Origin: Asterella californica | Taxonomy: Eukaryota > Streptophyta > Marchantiopsida > Marchantiales > Aytoniaceae | DNA length: 64,000 bases | Assembly (NCBI GenBank): GCA_036924285.1 | Contig: JAYKYS010000007.1 | Coordinates: 14,880,001-14,944,000, forward strand | Reading direction: 5' to 3' | In this document: piece by piece, positions 62,606 through 64,000 of the stretch | Layout: every line of letters starts with the position of its first letter | Numbering within the stretch: the stretch's first letter is position 1 | The notes under the pieces: model-generated | What the model saw: only the letters and a program-made list of their open reading frames with translations | The model's database searches: none | What the model was told of the DNA's origin: nothing | Translations under genes and position numbers: made by a program

Positions 62606-63978
62606 TGTCGTGATGTGAATCATTTCACATAGTAAATGATTCACTTCTTTGGCAGGCATTAGTCTCTCTAAGTGAAGTTAACACCTCAGAGAAGTCCATT
62701 TTTGGAAAATGTTATATATTTTGAGTCTTAGTAGGTTGATAACCATGTTGATAGGGCTTAAGCTCATGGGTTGTATTTGCGTGTCGTCCATGCACGCTTT
62801 CTAGCTGATTTAAGTTATTTTTCGGGGTTGCGTGTCATTTTAGGTAGTTTAAGTTTTATGCTGGCACTCTAGGGGGCTTGACATGGTAGCCTATGAGTGT
62901 AGATACGTTACCAGGTAGTTTAAGACACAAAAGGACAGTCAAGTGGAGCTATGAACTCCCATTGGTCCATTTTTATCTTTTGTAAAACTCTAAGTTTGGA
63001 AACAGAGCTCTAGAGTGGATTTCGAGCAATTGGTGAGTGTATTGCGAAATCTGAGAGCACACAGAGATAGAGCTCGTCGAGCCAAGCACTGTTAGTGAAA
63101 TTCTTGATCGATTTGGATCAATAAACAAGGAGTTATGCCCAATTGAAGTTCGGATTGTATCAAAACTGCATCACTTTTGTTGATTTTGGGGTTTTGAGTG
63201 TCAATTGTAGCAGAATTGAGGAAATTGCTTCAAACCTTCGTGGTTGCGTTCACTGTCAGCCGGGCTACGACTGTCAAAAAAGTTTCAAGTGATTTGAGTT
63301 ACAGAGTAATTCAGGGCGCCCGCTGAAGCAGAGGGGGTATGTAAAGCTCGCAATCTAGAGTAGCAACTTCAGAGAACGAAATCTAGAGCTCTGTGTACAA
63401 TCAGGAGGTCCAACTTCACAGGAGTGTTCAGCAAGCTGTGTACTACAAATCCTCAGAATTGAGGAAATCGCTTCAAACCTTCGTGGTTGTGTTCACTGTC
63501 AACCGGGCTACGACTGTCAAAAAAGTTTCAAGTGATTTGAGTTACAGAGGAATTCAGGGCGGCCGCTGAAGCAGAGGGGGTCTGTAAAGCTCGCAATCTA
63601 GAGCAGCAACTTCAGAGAACGAAATCTGGAGTTCTGTGTACAATCAGGAGGTCCAACTGCACAGGAGTGTTCAGCAAGCTGTGTATTGCAAATCCTGTAA
63701 GAAACTTCGAAATTGATCAAGCCAATCTCTTGTTATAGGTCGAAATAGCTGACTGGGTACCAGAAATTGTCATAATTTCTCTGTTCAAAAAGTTTCTACT
63801 CATATCTTGGTGCTCTGAATTGATCTCAAGCTGAAACTTCGTATGTGTATCCAGTAGGATCTCATTGACATGTAGGAGAAGCTCTGAAGCCCAAACCATC
63901 TCATGTTTCTGGTTCTTGGTTGTTAAAGTTCGTTGTCAGACCTTATTACTGTTAGTCTGGTCTGATTTTCACTTCTTG
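62606..63978 (+). repeat. 3' LTR of element B (incomplete)
   Basis: It starts TGTCGTGATGTG like the 5' copy and aligns with it to about 63,978 (CACTTCTTG). The last 22 bases of the window (from AACTGTAAACCC) no longer match the 5' LTR, so about 190 bases of its end are missing, displaced or changed. Confidence 0.8.
63213..63698 (+). repeat. 243-bp tandem duplication inside the 3' LTR of element B
   Basis: The copies are 63213-63455 and 63456-63698, with the same unit and period as in the 5' LTR. Confidence 0.8.
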
Positions 63979-64000
63979 AACTGTAAACCCTCCGTGGTCC

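Larger units (their letters stand above)
54756..64000 (+). mobile_element. Element B: Ty3/gypsy-like retrotransposon with both LTRs (right end at or beyond window)
   Basis: It consists of a 5' LTR (54756-56321), a primer-binding site candidate, broken gag-pol (56392-62559), a polypurine tract (62591-62605) and a 3' LTR from 62606. Domain order is gag, zinc knuckle, protease, reverse transcriptase, RNase H, integrase, as in Ty3/gypsy. It is inserted into the gag of element A. Premature stops and frameshifts make it non-autonomous today, but the two LTRs are still very similar. Confidence 0.85.

Overview
This is nuclear DNA of a land plant, probably a Marchantia-like liverwort. The evidence is two plant-type host genes at the left end, short GT-AG introns, and decayed LTR retrotransposons in the rest. 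The liverwort placement rests on my recollection that two repeat-encoded protein types here resemble families abundant in Marchantia: the gag-pol with a DHG-type protease, and a coiled-coil gag-like protein. No search was run, so the genus is an inference.

Host-gene island, 1-14.2 kb. A gene on the + strand enters from the left edge. It is the C-terminal RING-IBR-RING part of a DEAH11/DEAH12-type chloroplast RNA helicase. It converges on an intron-rich minus-strand gene (13334 to 1884) that I rebuilt exon by exon from splice sites and protein motifs: a diverged alpha-glucan, water dikinase (GWD, starch phosphorylation). Its catalytic histidine and nucleotide-binding loop are intact. The gene is cut into so many small exons that no single reading frame reveals it.

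Repeat region, 14.2-64 kb. A possible tRNA-derived SINE is followed by nested and truncated Ty3/gypsy-like elements. A 3' LTR on + (16015-22446) is split by a 4.66-kb element with a 5-bp target duplication. That element encodes a coiled-coil gag-like protein on the minus strand. An inverted copy of the same LTR lies at 31336-33100. Between the two LTRs sit related diverged LTR copies, a ~2-kb LTR-like insertion holding a 157-bp tandem array, and a minus-strand pol remnant. Another minus-strand gag-pol remnant covers 34.2-36.5 kb. About 36.6-43.5 kb has few features and no gene I recognise. From 45 kb come an integrase remnant (-), then a chain of + elements, each inserted into the one before: a gag-pol element with two zinc knuckles (47.7-52.2 kb), element A (LTR plus gag, 52.2-54.8 kb) and element B (54.8 kb to the window end), which has both LTRs and a full but broken gag-pol.

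I see no bacterial-type operon, CRISPR array, rRNA or intact tRNA, and no intact autonomous transposon. The points most worth a second look are the diverged GWD, the nested coiled-coil element with its density of GAAGAC/GTCTTC hexamers, the pattern of premature stops in element B, and the shared LTR terminus across families.
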